A DNA stretch of 64,000 bases from Galbibacter pacificus (GTDB lineage: Bacteria > Bacteroidota > Bacteroidia > Flavobacteriales > Flavobacteriaceae), in assembly GCF_029603155.1 (NCBI RefSeq), contig NZ_JAPMUA010000004.1, positions 1 through 64,000 of the forward strand, written 5' to 3'. Both the position numbers and the translations under genes were made by a program. This document shows, piece by piece, positions 46,099-56,700 of the stretch (the stretch's first letter is position 1; every line of letters starts with the position of its first letter). The notes under the pieces are model-generated. The model was not told where the DNA came from and ran no database searches. It saw nothing but the letters and a program-made list of their open reading frames with translations.

Positions 46099-48174
46099 TT
46101 ACCAAATTTTAACGCGTTCTTTTGGAGCTACATACATATCGTCTCCTTCTTGAATATCGAATGCGGTATAAAATGCATCAATATTAAGCAACGGTTGAGT
46201 GGCCCTGTACATTCCAGGTGAATGCGGATCGGTTTTTATCCTATTTCTTAAGGCTTCATCGCGCATTTTTGTTCTCCATACGGTTGCCCACGACATAAAG
46301 AAGCGTTGTTCGGGGGTAAATCCGTCAATGTTTCCGGGGTTGCCATGTTCCTTTAAATACATTTGAAGCCCGTCGTAGGCAGCGTTTACACCGCCAAGGT
46401 CGCCAATGTTTTCTCCTAAGGTGAACTTTCCATTAATAAATACTTCAGGCAATACTTCAATTCTACTGTATTGAGATGCCAATGAATCGCCCAAGGCGTT
46501 GAACTGGGTTAGATCTTTGTCGGTCCACCAGTTTACCAAATTTCCATCGGCATCATAATCGGCACCGCTATCATCAAAGCCATGAGAAATTTCATGACCA
46601 ATTACGGCTCCCATTCCGCCATAATTTACAGCGGCATCGGCCGTAAAATTAAAGAAAGGAGGCTGAAGAATAGCCGCAGGGAAAACAATTTCGTTGTATG
46701 ATGGATTATAATATGCATTAACTGTTTGTGGAGACATGTACCATTCGCTCTTGTCTACCGGCTTTCCCAGTTTATCTATTGTCCTGTTAAAATTCCATTG
46801 AGCAACGTTTAACCCGTTTTGAAAATAAGAACCTTTTTCTTGTGCAGTATTTACTTCCAGTGCAGAATAATCCTTCCATTTGTCTGGATATCCTACCTTA
46901 ATAGTTGTTTTCTCAATTTTTTCAATCGCTTTCTTTTTGGTTGCTTCATCCATCCATGGCAAAGCATTAATCCTAACTTCGTAAGCTTTTATAATATTGG
47001 AAATCATTTCTTTTGCCTCGGCTTTGGCTTCGGGTGGGAATTTTTTATCAACATATAATTTCCCCAATGCTTCTCCAACCGACCTATTTACCTTTTGCAA
47101 TGCTCTTTTTTCTAGAGGCTCTTGTTCTTTCGCCCCTCTTAATTCCTTGCTGTAAAAATTCCAATCGGCCCTATCTATTTCGGTGGTAAGGGAATTTGCT
47201 GCACCGTTCAACATTGACCAGCACAAATATGCTTTCCAGTCGTCTACGCTTCCAGCACCAAATACATCCTCCAATGATTTTGTGTAAGCTACTTGGCTAA
47301 TATCTACGGTATCTACCACCGATGCCCCGATAGCGCCGAGGTATGCTTTCCAGTCTATTGAAGGAACCATTTTTTGAAGATCGGCAACCGCTGTAGGGTT
47401 ATAGGTAGTCTTTGGGTCGCGACGTTCTACTTTATCAAGCATTGTCTTTGCCAATTGTGTTTCGAATGCTAAAATTTGATTGGCTTGTTTGCCTGCTTCC
47501 GTTTCATTGTACCCAATAAATTGAAGCATCTTGGTAATATGTGCCACATATTTTTCTCTTATTTCTTTAGTAGCTTCATCTTCTTCTAAATAATAATCCC
47601 TATCGGGAAGGCCTAATCTTCCGGCTCCTAAACCTGCCCTATTTTTGTTACTATCTTTTGCATCGGCACCTACCCCGAAACTAAAAAATACCGCCCCGGT
47701 ATATGGCGTCATTTCGGTAATGTATGCTTGTAGGTCTTTTATGTTCTTTATGGCATCAATCTTTTCAAGATATGGCTTTAAAGGGGCTACACCTTGCTCG
47801 TTCCTGGAAACTGTGTCCATAATGGACTGGTATAAACGAACTGCCTTTGCCTGATCTGATTTTGGATCTAGATTTGGGTCTTTTTCTGCTTCATTTAAAA
47901 TTTTCAGGGCATCATTATCGGTTTGTTCCCTAAGCTCGTTAAAACTGCCCCAAGTTGTTTTATCGTTTGGAATTTTTGTTTCATCCAGCCATTTACCGTT
48001 TACATACCTAAAAAAATCTTGTTTCGGACTTACGGTTGTATCCATATAAGAAAGGTTAATACCGGGTATTTCTTTTACTTCGGCCACCTCTTTTTTCTTT
48101 TCGGTCTCACAGGACATAAATAGCAAAACCGATACAAGCCCATACAAAATGGGTTGTTGAATAATTAACTTCAT
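46099..48174 (-). CDS. pepO: M13-family zinc metallopeptidase (neprilysin/PepO-like), lipoprotein
   Basis: 691 aa with lipobox LLFMSC (~22). Catalytic motif VIGHEISHGFDDSGADYDADG (HEXXH) and LGENIGDLGGVNAAYDGL (third ligand Glu), with VNAYYNPSYNEIVFPAAILQ for substrate binding (NAYY) and a typical CxxW-less C-terminus ending VKIW. It cleaves oligopeptides in the periplasm or at the surface. Monocistronic between a palindromic terminator and a hypothetical lipoprotein gene. Confidence 0.95.
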   Translation of the reverse strand: MKLIIQQPILYGLVSVLLFMSCETEKKKEVAEVKEIPGINLSYMDTTVSPKQDFFRYVNGKWLDETKIPNDKTTWGSFNELREQTDNDALKILNEAEKDPNLDPKSDQAKAVRLYQSIMDTVSRNEQGVAPLKPYLEKIDAIKNIKDLQAYITEMTPYTGAVFFSFGVGADAKDSNKNRAGLGAGRLGLPDRDYYLEEDEATKEIREKYVAHITKMLQFIGYNETEAGKQANQILAFETQLAKTMLDKVERRDPKTTYNPTAVADLQKMVPSIDWKAYLGAIGASVVDTVDISQVAYTKSLEDVFGAGSVDDWKAYLCWSMLNGAANSLTTEIDRADWNFYSKELRGAKEQEPLEKRALQKVNRSVGEALGKLYVDKKFPPEAKAEAKEMISNIIKAYEVRINALPWMDEATKKKAIEKIEKTTIKVGYPDKWKDYSALEVNTAQEKGSYFQNGLNVAQWNFNRTIDKLGKPVDKSEWYMSPQTVNAYYNPSYNEIVFPAAILQPPFFNFTADAAVNYGGMGAVIGHEISHGFDDSGADYDADGNLVNWWTDKDLTQFNALGDSLASQYSRIEVLPEVFINGKFTLGENIGDLGGVNAAYDGLQMYLKEHGNPGNIDGFTPEQRFFMSWATVWRTKMRDEALRNRIKTDPHSPGMYRATQPLLNIDAFYTAFDIQEGDDMYVAPKERVKIW

Positions 48175-48333
48175 GTTTTTAATATTTGATTAGTTTTGTT
48201 ATGAATCTCCGCAATTTAAAACAATTTGTTAACTGTAGTTGCTAACCGTTTATAAATTAACACTTTGTTAAGAAGTATGCGTTTTATATTTATTTTGATG
48301 GTGGAAAAGGTGCGATATACCAAATAAAAAAGG

Positions 48334-48855
48334 TTATTCGGCATCCTTTCCTTCCAGAAATTCTTTATAAAGTTTGCTTTTTAGGGTCTCCGAGAGTTGT
48401 AGCCTTACCGCATTGTATGCATCTAAAACCCTTTTTCGGGATATATTTATAGAATCCAGCGGGGAGTTCTCGTCCAAGCGGGTTTTAAATTGCTCGGTAA
48501 ACGTAGTTAAAACCACCAATCGGCTTCTTACGGCGGGAACATTAAATTTTTGCGGAAACAAAGAGTCTTTTTCAATTTCACCATCCAAGCGGATGAATTC
48601 CTCTGCAAAATAAGTGAGGTCTCCACTGTTTTGGCGTTGAAACTTTTCCATTAAAGTACTAAGCTCCTTAAAAGTTTTCCATTTATTTATTTCTTCAAGT
48701 TTTTCCTTACTTATTTTATTAATGGCCGGCAAACTGGAATAGCTCACTTCTGTGGTTGTTTCTTCCGAATTATTTTTGTCCTGTTTATCGTCGCTTCCAC
48801 AATTATACATTACCAAGCATATGCCAATAATTAATATGTACTTAATAGTTCTCAA
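48334..48855 (-). CDS. Hypothetical lipoprotein
   Basis: 173 aa with a lipobox MYNC (~19), an Asp/Glu/Asn/Thr linker, and a helical C-terminal domain (ISKEKLEEINKWKTFKELST, VRSRLVVLTTFTEQFKTRLD). No known family is recognised. The well-formed signal, codon use and length argue for a real gene. The 160 bp before M13 are A/T-rich without features. Confidence 0.7.
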   Translation of the reverse strand: MRTIKYILIIGICLVMYNCGSDDKQDKNNSEETTTEVSYSSLPAINKISKEKLEEINKWKTFKELSTLMEKFQRQNSGDLTYFAEEFIRLDGEIEKDSLFPQKFNVPAVRSRLVVLTTFTEQFKTRLDENSPLDSINISRKRVLDAYNAVRLQLSETLKSKLYKEFLEGKDAE

Positions 48856-48970
48856 AGAAAGTTATTTTGTTTACGGGTTTCAAAGATAATAGAGTAAAAC
48901 AAAATAACCTTCATTTTGAGTTTAATTTAACCTGTACACAAGGTTATATGGGAACGGTTTAATTTTAGTA

Positions 48971-50797
48971 CTATTCCGTATAAAGTATTTTGCTTTTTTT
49001 AGAAATGCCATTTTCGTTGAAGGCCTCCACTTGATAATAATAGCTTTGATCTGTATTCAATGCCCTTAATTCGTAATTTGGACTGTCGTAGATTAATGCC
49101 GAAAGATTTAATTTATCTTTGGATATTCCCCAATAAATTACATATCCGGTTGCGTCTTTATCTTCGTCCCAGGTAAGCATGGTGTTTCTCCTGTCTTCTT
49201 GGCGCACTGCCTTAAAATGCGAAGGTGTTTTGGGAGCTTTTCCTTGTCCGTTGCCAAAAACCCGCAATTCTGAAATAGAAAGGTATTCATTGGTGCAATA
49301 TACGTGGTTGTATTTTATATACCTGGCCTCTACGGGCTGCTTCAACTCTATGTACCCATGTGGCATGTCCCTATTGTTTTTGGAATAATCTGCAATGGTT
49401 TGCCATTTTTTCCCATCTAAGGAAGCTTCTATGGTAAAACGTTGTTTTAAGGTATCGGGACGACCAAATATTTTACTTTTATAATCTTGAAAATTTATTT
49501 GAATTGCCTTTACGTCCATGGGCTTTTCCATGTCCATTTGCACGTAAATGGAATCGTTGTTGGCTGCCGAAACCCAATAAGACCGTATTTCTTCATCGTT
49601 GATCTTTTCTATTTCAAAGCCGTGAATTTGTTCCTGCATATACCCTTTTTCGCTTTCATCTACCACTTTGTTTTCGCCTTCGACTAAAGGAGAATTTGTT
49701 GTTACGGGCTTTTTGTAAGATAATAGCATCCATCCCGTAAAACGTTCCTTATGGTCTTTTACATTCGTTCCCGGTAAATAATGCGGATAATCGCCATAAG
49801 CGGTATTTACGTACATTTGTCCGTTATCTTCAAAACCGGCAGGATACATGCCCAGTCTTCTCTCGAACTTGTAATTAACAGAAATAGCCATTGTTGAATA
49901 GTGCCAATAATTACCATTGTTGTCTTTAACGGTACTTCCATGACCCGACCCCTTTAAAAAGCCTCCGGGCTTGTATGATATTGGATTATATGGGGCATAG
50001 GTGAAAGGGCCCAATGGGTTTTTACTGGTATAAACACCGTCGGCATAAACATTCCATTGCGTTCCCGGTGCTCCATATTCTAAATAATAAATATCTCCGT
50101 GCTTAACCATCCATGGGCCTTCAATAAAAGGTTTTATATCCGATTTATGGTCTTGCCCAAAACGTTCCCAACCATGTTTGTCTGGATGTAGGTTGAATAA
50201 ATCTTTTTGTTCTCCTTTCGGAATATAATAATTGGCAGTATCGAGTTCTACACCATGAATAGGCCATTTATTTGAAGATTCTTCGTAAAGGTAAACCCGA
50301 TTATCGTCATCGACAAAAAGGTCCGGATCTTGTACCCCGTTGGGAACGTTTATTACGGCATAATTGGTTTTCCAGTCGCCAAGGTCCGGGTTGTCTGTTT
50401 CTATAACGGCCCCTCTTCCGGATGGGTCCCCCAATACTAATATTTTTCCGTTTCTAACCATAGCGGCCGGTGCATTGCAACCATTGAAGTACCAACTTTG
50501 CGGATCGATAAACTTCCAATCGCTCATATCGGTTGAAGTCCAATACCCATGAGACCGGGTAACGAACATATAATATTTCCCCTTGAAGTTCACCACCGCG
50601 GGATCGGCCCCAGAACGGTATGAAACATTGCTATTACCCCTATAATGCGACATATAGGAATAATCTATATCGATAGGGTTGCAATAGGTTTTGTATTCTT
50701 TTTTTGAAAGGTTTGTTTGTGCTTGTAACGATAGCGATGAAAGTAAGATTATTGAAAACAATGCGTACTTCCATGACTGCTTAAAAATATAGATCAT
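48971..50797 (-). CDS. GH43 glycosidase with discoidin-like and Fn3 domains
   Basis: 608 aa with a signal peptide ending LSLQAQ. The five-bladed GH43 domain (~35-370) shows SYRSGADPAVVNFKGKYYMF (base Asp), VQDPDLFVDDDNRVYLYEES (pKa Asp) and FIEGPWMVKHGDIYYLEYGA (acid Glu). A F5/8-type-C domain (~385-520, ending YLSISELRVFGNG) and a fibronectin-III domain (SHFKAVRQEDRRNTMLTWDE) follow. GH43 enzymes act on arabinan, xylan or galactan; specificity cannot be told. Not near the PUL and no LacI-type palindrome upstream. Confidence 0.9.
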   Translation of the reverse strand: MIYIFKQSWKYALFSIILLSSLSLQAQTNLSKKEYKTYCNPIDIDYSYMSHYRGNSNVSYRSGADPAVVNFKGKYYMFVTRSHGYWTSTDMSDWKFIDPQSWYFNGCNAPAAMVRNGKILVLGDPSGRGAVIETDNPDLGDWKTNYAVINVPNGVQDPDLFVDDDNRVYLYEESSNKWPIHGVELDTANYYIPKGEQKDLFNLHPDKHGWERFGQDHKSDIKPFIEGPWMVKHGDIYYLEYGAPGTQWNVYADGVYTSKNPLGPFTYAPYNPISYKPGGFLKGSGHGSTVKDNNGNYWHYSTMAISVNYKFERRLGMYPAGFEDNGQMYVNTAYGDYPHYLPGTNVKDHKERFTGWMLLSYKKPVTTNSPLVEGENKVVDESEKGYMQEQIHGFEIEKINDEEIRSYWVSAANNDSIYVQMDMEKPMDVKAIQINFQDYKSKIFGRPDTLKQRFTIEASLDGKKWQTIADYSKNNRDMPHGYIELKQPVEARYIKYNHVYCTNEYLSISELRVFGNGQGKAPKTPSHFKAVRQEDRRNTMLTWDEDKDATGYVIYWGISKDKLNLSALIYDSPNYELRALNTDQSYYYQVEAFNENGISKKSKILYTE

Positions 50798-50964
50798 GAT
50801 ATGGCAGTATTAAAAATATAAGTGAGCTTCGAAACTACTTAAAAGTTATATTTGCCCCCAAAGAATATGGTACATCAAAACTACATCAAGTATTCATTTG
50901 ATTATGTATTAATCCCTAACAAGCTTGCAATAAAACAATTACAGACACCCCTTGTTATATTCTA

Positions 50965-51396
50965 TTACATATTACCTTTTCCATATACGGTAATGCGTGC
51001 TTTGCCATTAACATCCCTTTTGTATTATACCGAAACTCTATTTTGTTCACACGTCTTTTTCCACCGGGCAAGTTAATATTCCTGCTTTCTTCCCCTTTTC
51101 TTATTTCCAAACGTAGCGGAACATTTTCTTTTGCACCGCTATCGTATGTAATTTCCATACGTTCCATGTTAACACCGGCATTGCCTACATTGAACTTTAA
51201 TATTCTAAAGTCGTTAAAAGAACCATCTACATTGATAGCATCGTGATCGTTAGCATAATTGGCCTTAACTTCGCAAATTTTTTGCCAGCCTATATTATCC
51301 CTAACATTATTATTCCTTATTTGTGAAGAGCCAACGTAACCAATTAATAAAAATGCAATGGAGAGTACAATACTTTTTTTTCTTCTGTATAAAATT
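50965..51396 (-). pseudogene. DUF2541-like secreted protein, decayed
   Basis: An open minus-strand frame reads SIVLSIAFLLIGYVGSSQ (signal peptide), GWQKICEVKANYANDHDAIN, FRILKFNVGNAGVNMERMEI and RRVNKIEFRYNTKG. No start codon lies between the stop at 51396 and the signal peptide, next to an A8 run. Near the end one base is missing after GMLN; restoring it gives KARITVYGKGNM and a stop at 50965, a family-like end. It resembles short DUF2541 proteins. Both ends are damaged. The rest of 50798-51482 is A/T-rich. Confidence 0.65.
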
Positions 51397-51482
51397 TAGA
51401 TATGATTATGTATTGTAGGACTGGAGAAAATTACAACTCTATTTACTGAAAATCAGTTTATTGTTAAATCGATAAATCCCTT

Positions 51483-52910
51483 TTATACTTGAACCGTTTT
51501 CCACTTTCCTTTGTTAAAGAGCCAGAGTGTAAACAGGCCTACACCGGTTTCTGATACAAATACCGCCCAAAACACTCCCGAATATCCCCAATCTTGCATT
51601 ACTGCCAGAAAGTAACAGAGCGGTATCTGGATAAGCCAAAAGAAAACCAAGTTTATCTTGGTAGGAGTCCTGGTGTCTCCAGAACCGTTGAAGGCCTGTA
51701 CCGACACCATCCACCAACCGTATACAAAATAGGAGTAAGAAAGTATCTTTAACCATTTACCGCCTATTGCAATTACGTTTGGATTGTCTGTAAATATTTC
51801 CATGAGGGCATGGTTAAAGAAAAAATAAACAATAGAGACCACTATTAAAAAAAACATATTGTACATCCCTATCTTCCATACGGACGACTCTGCCCTTTCT
51901 GGGTGACCTGCACCTAAATTTTGCCCTACCAATGTTGCAGCGGCATTAGAAAGCCCCCATGCCGGCATGAGTGTAAACATCATTATACGGAGTGCAATGG
52001 TGGATCCAGCTACGGCATCGCTGCCGATATCTGCCAGAATCCTCATTATGAATATCCAGGAGGTCATAGCAACAATCATTTGCCCTACCCCGCCCAAAGA
52101 AGTTTTTACAATATTCATCATTGTTTTTCCATCTATATATAATTGAGCCAACGAAGCTTTTATGTGCTTCCCTCCTTTAAATAATATCCATAACTGGATT
52201 ACCACGCCTATGCCCCTGCCAATTGTAGTTGCTATGGCAGCTCCTTCTATGCCCATTGCAGGTACAGGTCCCCAGCCAAAAATAAGCAAAGGGTCCAGTA
52301 GAATATTTAAGCCATTGGCTACCCAAAGAACTTTCATGGCTATGGCCGCATCGCCAGCACCGCGAAATACCGCATTGATAATAAACAATAAAACTATAAC
52401 CATATTTCCGCCCAACATCCATTGCGTATACCTATAGCCATGCTCTAAGCTCCAAGCATCGCCGCCCATGAGCGCAAGCATATCTTTGGCAAAGAAAATT
52501 CCGCAGACTGCAAATGGTATGGAGGTCAATATGGCTATTATAATTGACTGTATAGCTACTTTACTGGCATCTTCGCCTCTTTTCTCGCCTATTCTCCTTG
52601 CAATAATGGCTGTTACCCCCGTAGCAAGGCCCATGGCAATTGAATAAAGCAGGAACATATATGTTTCGGTAAGTCCAACGGTAGCAACGGCCGAAGCCCC
52701 TAATTTACCTACATAATAAATGTCTACTACTGCAAAAGCAGATTCCATTATCAATTCTAAAATCATTGGAACGGCCAACAAAAAAATTGCTTTTTTAAGA
52801 TCTATTTTGGTATAGTCTACCGTAGTGCCCTTTATGGCCGCTTTTAACCCTCGCCATATGGATCTCTTTCTTGGGGATACTTCAACTGAGTTATTTGATT
52901 GGCCTTTCAT
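51483..52910 (-). CDS. MATE-family multidrug/organic cation efflux transporter
   Basis: 475 aa with about 12 membrane helices in two MATE repeats. Recognisable blocks: AIFLLAVPMILELIMESAFA, VDIYYVGKLGASAVATVGLT, and NAAATLVGQNLGAGHPERAE, the hallmark of the second half. It exports drugs or metabolites using Na+ or H+ gradients. Basic N-terminal cytoplasmic tail (~40 aa). Monocistronic. Confidence 0.93.
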   Translation of the reverse strand: MKGQSNNSVEVSPRKRSIWRGLKAAIKGTTVDYTKIDLKKAIFLLAVPMILELIMESAFAVVDIYYVGKLGASAVATVGLTETYMFLLYSIAMGLATGVTAIIARRIGEKRGEDASKVAIQSIIIAILTSIPFAVCGIFFAKDMLALMGGDAWSLEHGYRYTQWMLGGNMVIVLLFIINAVFRGAGDAAIAMKVLWVANGLNILLDPLLIFGWGPVPAMGIEGAAIATTIGRGIGVVIQLWILFKGGKHIKASLAQLYIDGKTMMNIVKTSLGGVGQMIVAMTSWIFIMRILADIGSDAVAGSTIALRIMMFTLMPAWGLSNAAATLVGQNLGAGHPERAESSVWKIGMYNMFFLIVVSIVYFFFNHALMEIFTDNPNVIAIGGKWLKILSYSYFVYGWWMVSVQAFNGSGDTRTPTKINLVFFWLIQIPLCYFLAVMQDWGYSGVFWAVFVSETGVGLFTLWLFNKGKWKTVQV

Positions 52911-53468
52911 ACTAATACTTTGCTTTACGGGTTTTAAATTTACTTCTGCTTGCCGTTTAGCAAATATATTACCATTTAACCATGTAAACCATATACAATG
53001 AATGCTTTAACAGGGAGACAAAACGACAATATAAAGGGGGGATTCCGCCATTGTTAGTCATACTGTCTTTTTTTGTTGTATTGATATTTAATGGGCTAAA
53101 TAAAAAAGAATACCCATACAGCTTTTTAGTACTATATACTAGTCTGATCCCTGCCCGACTGTGCTGTTCAGGCAGCCTGCCAAAGATATCTAGTTGTTGA
53201 ATAGAGTACATTTGAAGGGGCTAGTACAAGAAGCCAATTTATACTTTTTAGCTCCTCTCTTTTTTCTAACACCATTCCCTAAAATGATATTGAGTGGGCT
53301 TTGAACAAATAATTTTTCGACACATTGTCTTCATTAAGCTGACTTTATCATAATACTTCAACTTAAACTATGCTACCTAACCGTATAGAGATTCAACTTC
53401 AGCAAAAAAAATTTTATTCTTATATGCAAAGTAACTGTATATAACCATGCAGGGCCCATACCCAAGTG

Positions 53469-53699
53469 CAGAGATGCCGTACTTAGGTGCTTAGGGGTGA
53501 ACCTATCTATCACGGCGTCTTACTTAGATAGGTAGTTTCTATACTTAGCACGGTAGGAACCGTACTTAACAACGTAGGAACGGCATTTACCTCGGTAGGG
53601 ATTGTACTCACCCTTTACGAAACCATATCTTTACAGCAAGACTCCGTTGTTATGAGCAAGGGAACCGTACTTTGTGACAAAGAAGCACAACTTCTCTTT
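53469..53699. repeat. Degenerate 21-bp-periodic array
   Basis: From 53511 to about 53699, nine consecutive 21-base units keep phase, consensus GTAGGAACCGTACTTAACAA; units at 53532, 53553, 53574 and 53595 are clearest, and the core CCGTACTT recurs at 53477, 53561 and 53666. Copies differ by 20-50 percent. Both strands are open through the central part (plus strand reads STVGTVLNNVGTAFTSVGIV). There is no start codon or signal. The rest of the 52911-53727 gap shows no gene. Confidence 0.55.
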
Positions 53700-53727
53700 C
53701 TTTATAAGGAACCCTTTTTGATTTGTT

Positions 53728-56700
53728 CTATTTTTTTACTACCCTGAGGTCTTTTACTGCCCTACCGTTTTCGTATACTTTTAGGATATAAATTCCTTGT
53801 GGCAATGATGCTAGCTGTAAAGGTTTGATGTTATACCCTACTTTTACCGATACATTTTTCTTTTGATAACGCAATTGTCCACTGATATCGAACAAGGCTA
53901 TATCCAAGCTTGCACGGTTTTGCATTCTAATAATAAGTGCCGTGTAGTACCACACCGGGTTTGGTGCCAAACAAATAGATGCTACCGACGTATTGTTTTG
54001 ATCTTTGCAACTTCCAAGCACAGCCCCTCTTTGCAATAAATGCGGCACTGCATATTTTGATACGCATAGGGATTTACCCTTGAAGCATACCGCCACTTTT
54101 TCTATCCATGGATTATTGCCACAGCTTACATTTTCTACTTCAATGGTTATATCTGTAGTTTTGGTGCAATTGTTTTCGTCGGTAACCGTGAGTGTATACG
54201 TGGTGGTTTGCTCTGGGCAAACGGTTATGCTTTGAGTTGTTTCCCCGGTATTCCATTGATAAGAATAAGCCCCCGTTCCTCCAGAAATATTTTCGGGAGT
54301 TAATGTAGCACATTCGCTAGCTCCATAGCCTATATACAATGTTTCTGGTTGGGGCATTGTAATTATAATTTCTTCTGGTTGTGCAATGGTAAAATTGGCA
54401 GTTACCGTATTTTCGACTGCATCTGTTACCGTTATGCTGTATTCTCCGGGAGCAAGGTTTTTTATGGTTTGGGTAGTGGCACCATTGCTCCAGAGATATT
54501 TATAAGGAAGTACGCCTCCGCTTAACGCTAAAGATGCCGTTGCATTTGCTGCACCATAACAGGTTGCATTGGTCGTGGTTAACTCTTCTATTGCCAACGG
54601 AATTGTTTCCCCGAGTTCTAAGCGGATGGATACTGGAAAGTGATCGGATACCGTATTTGTGTAATCTCCATCGTAAAACTCGTAATGAACGATTGCTGAA
54701 TTGTCTATATAATTATCTTCCAATTCGTTGGACAATGATATATGATCTATCATGTTTTCCCTAAAAGCATACGAGCGAAACCCTTTCTCGCTCAGGCTTA
54801 AAGTTGCCAAATAATAATTATCTGGATCGTTTATAAACGAATTGTATGAAGAAATTGTGGTATTAATCCCATCTGCAACTGTTTCATCCAGATCATCGTT
54901 ATAATCGCCTGCCAAAACTATATTGTTATCAGGAAACATTACGTCCAAAGAATCTTTTAATACTTCGATATCGTATGTACGCATATCGTACCTTAACTGC
55001 GCGCCATCGCTACTATTGGCGCGGGCATGAAGGGCAATTATGTTCACTTCTTCTGTGGCGCCGTTTATGGAGACATCTGCCGTCATTAAAAAAGGGAGTC
55101 TTCCGCTTGCGTAAAAACGATCGGCTTCGGCAGGATAATCTGTTAAATAGGAAGTGTCGCCACCATTGTAATAAGGATGTAGTGTTGCCAGCAATGCCTG
55201 TGTTTTCTTTGGTGTTACGGTTGCCGTTTTATAAACAAACCCAACCTTTTGTTTGGTTCCTGTATCATTGGGATATGATGTGGCCTCTGAAAGCACAAAA
55301 TCGTATCCATCGAGTTCATTTACGGCTTGTGCAAACAAGGCGTCGTCTGAGATTTCCACAACTGTATAAATATCAGCATCCAGCTGTTTCATTATAGTTA
55401 CCACGCTGTCTCTTTGGATGGCATCTGAATTTGGGTTCCCGGCCGCGGGCGAATTTCCTTCATCTCCAAACCATTCAATGTTCCATGTAACAATATCTAT
55501 AGTTTGGTCTTTAGGTAAATCTATTCCGTTATCGGGATCGAAAGGTTCGGCGCAAGGCAGGTCTTGGTCAAAACGTGGCAACAATTGTGCAATATCTTCA
55601 AAAGTTCCCACGACGCCTATAATTTCGTTACATGTTTCCGGCTGAACTGTTCCTGCCAATGTTTCTACATCGGCATCGATGCGCAATTCTCCTGTTCCCG
55701 AGGCATCTGTAACCTGAAAGTTTGAATTTCCGAAGAACAAATTTCCTGGTGATGGAAATGAAACATTGGTTACCCGTACCAGCTCACCACGATGATCGGG
55801 CAGTTCTGCAAGTGTAATATTTTTGGGGGTAATTGGGTTTGTTGGCAATCCGTTATTGGTAACCACCGATACAGGTCCGACCTGAATTTGATTGTTAAAT
55901 GATGAGCGCGTGGCCGTTATGGTTATAGAATCTCCAATGGCAAAATTGCCTCCGTGTACCTGCTCGTCAAAAATGGCTATTCCACCTGTTTGGTCCTGCA
56001 TATAAGCCGGCCCCGCAAAATTATGGGCTACGGTAAGCACCCCACTGATTGTTACCGTTGTTCCATCGGGCAGATTACGTGCTTCTGCAATGGTAACGGG
56101 TTCTGTTGGCTCGACAATACCACCGTTTTCTGCTCCGGGAGTTGGAGTTTGTGCCAAATAAGAGCTTGTGTTTCTCATCCCGCCTGCTCCATTAGGGATG
56201 CGCTGTAAGGAATGCGTGCCTTTGTCTCCTTGTTCGTTTTCGTTTAGTTGAGGTTGGCCTGCATTTAACAATGCCAGCAATTCGGTATCGTCTTCATCAT
56301 CTGTATCGTAAACTATTGCATCAATCAAACCATCTAAAGAAAGGTTGCTTCCGTTAGGAAAATCGGCAGCACTGCCTTGATATATGGCTACCGCGTCAGC
56401 CCCGTTTTGAAGTCCGTTACCACTAAAAACCATGGAAACATTGGGCACCCCTTCGTTGCCCAGAACAAAATATCCGTTGGCATTGGTGGTTTGCCCATCA
56501 AGGTCGAAGGTATTATAAACCGTATCTCCATTTCCGTTGTAGAGCACAACCACTAAACCGTCGAGAGGCGTGTTTCCTGTTCCGCCATCAAACAGTTCTA
56601 TAAACTCTGCTGTGTCTGTCCCCGGTGTATCTGCATCAATTTCATTAATTATTACTACGGCATCTGTACCTCCACTAAAAACTTGATTGCTGGTTGCCGG

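Noticed and set aside
52969..53211. An 80-codon minus-strand frame before the MATE gene
   Set aside because: No start context, no recognisable domain and odd composition; not reported as a gene.
53469..53699. CRISPR array
   Set aside because: Units are 21 bp, contiguous, without spacers and differ from each other; no cas genes nearby.
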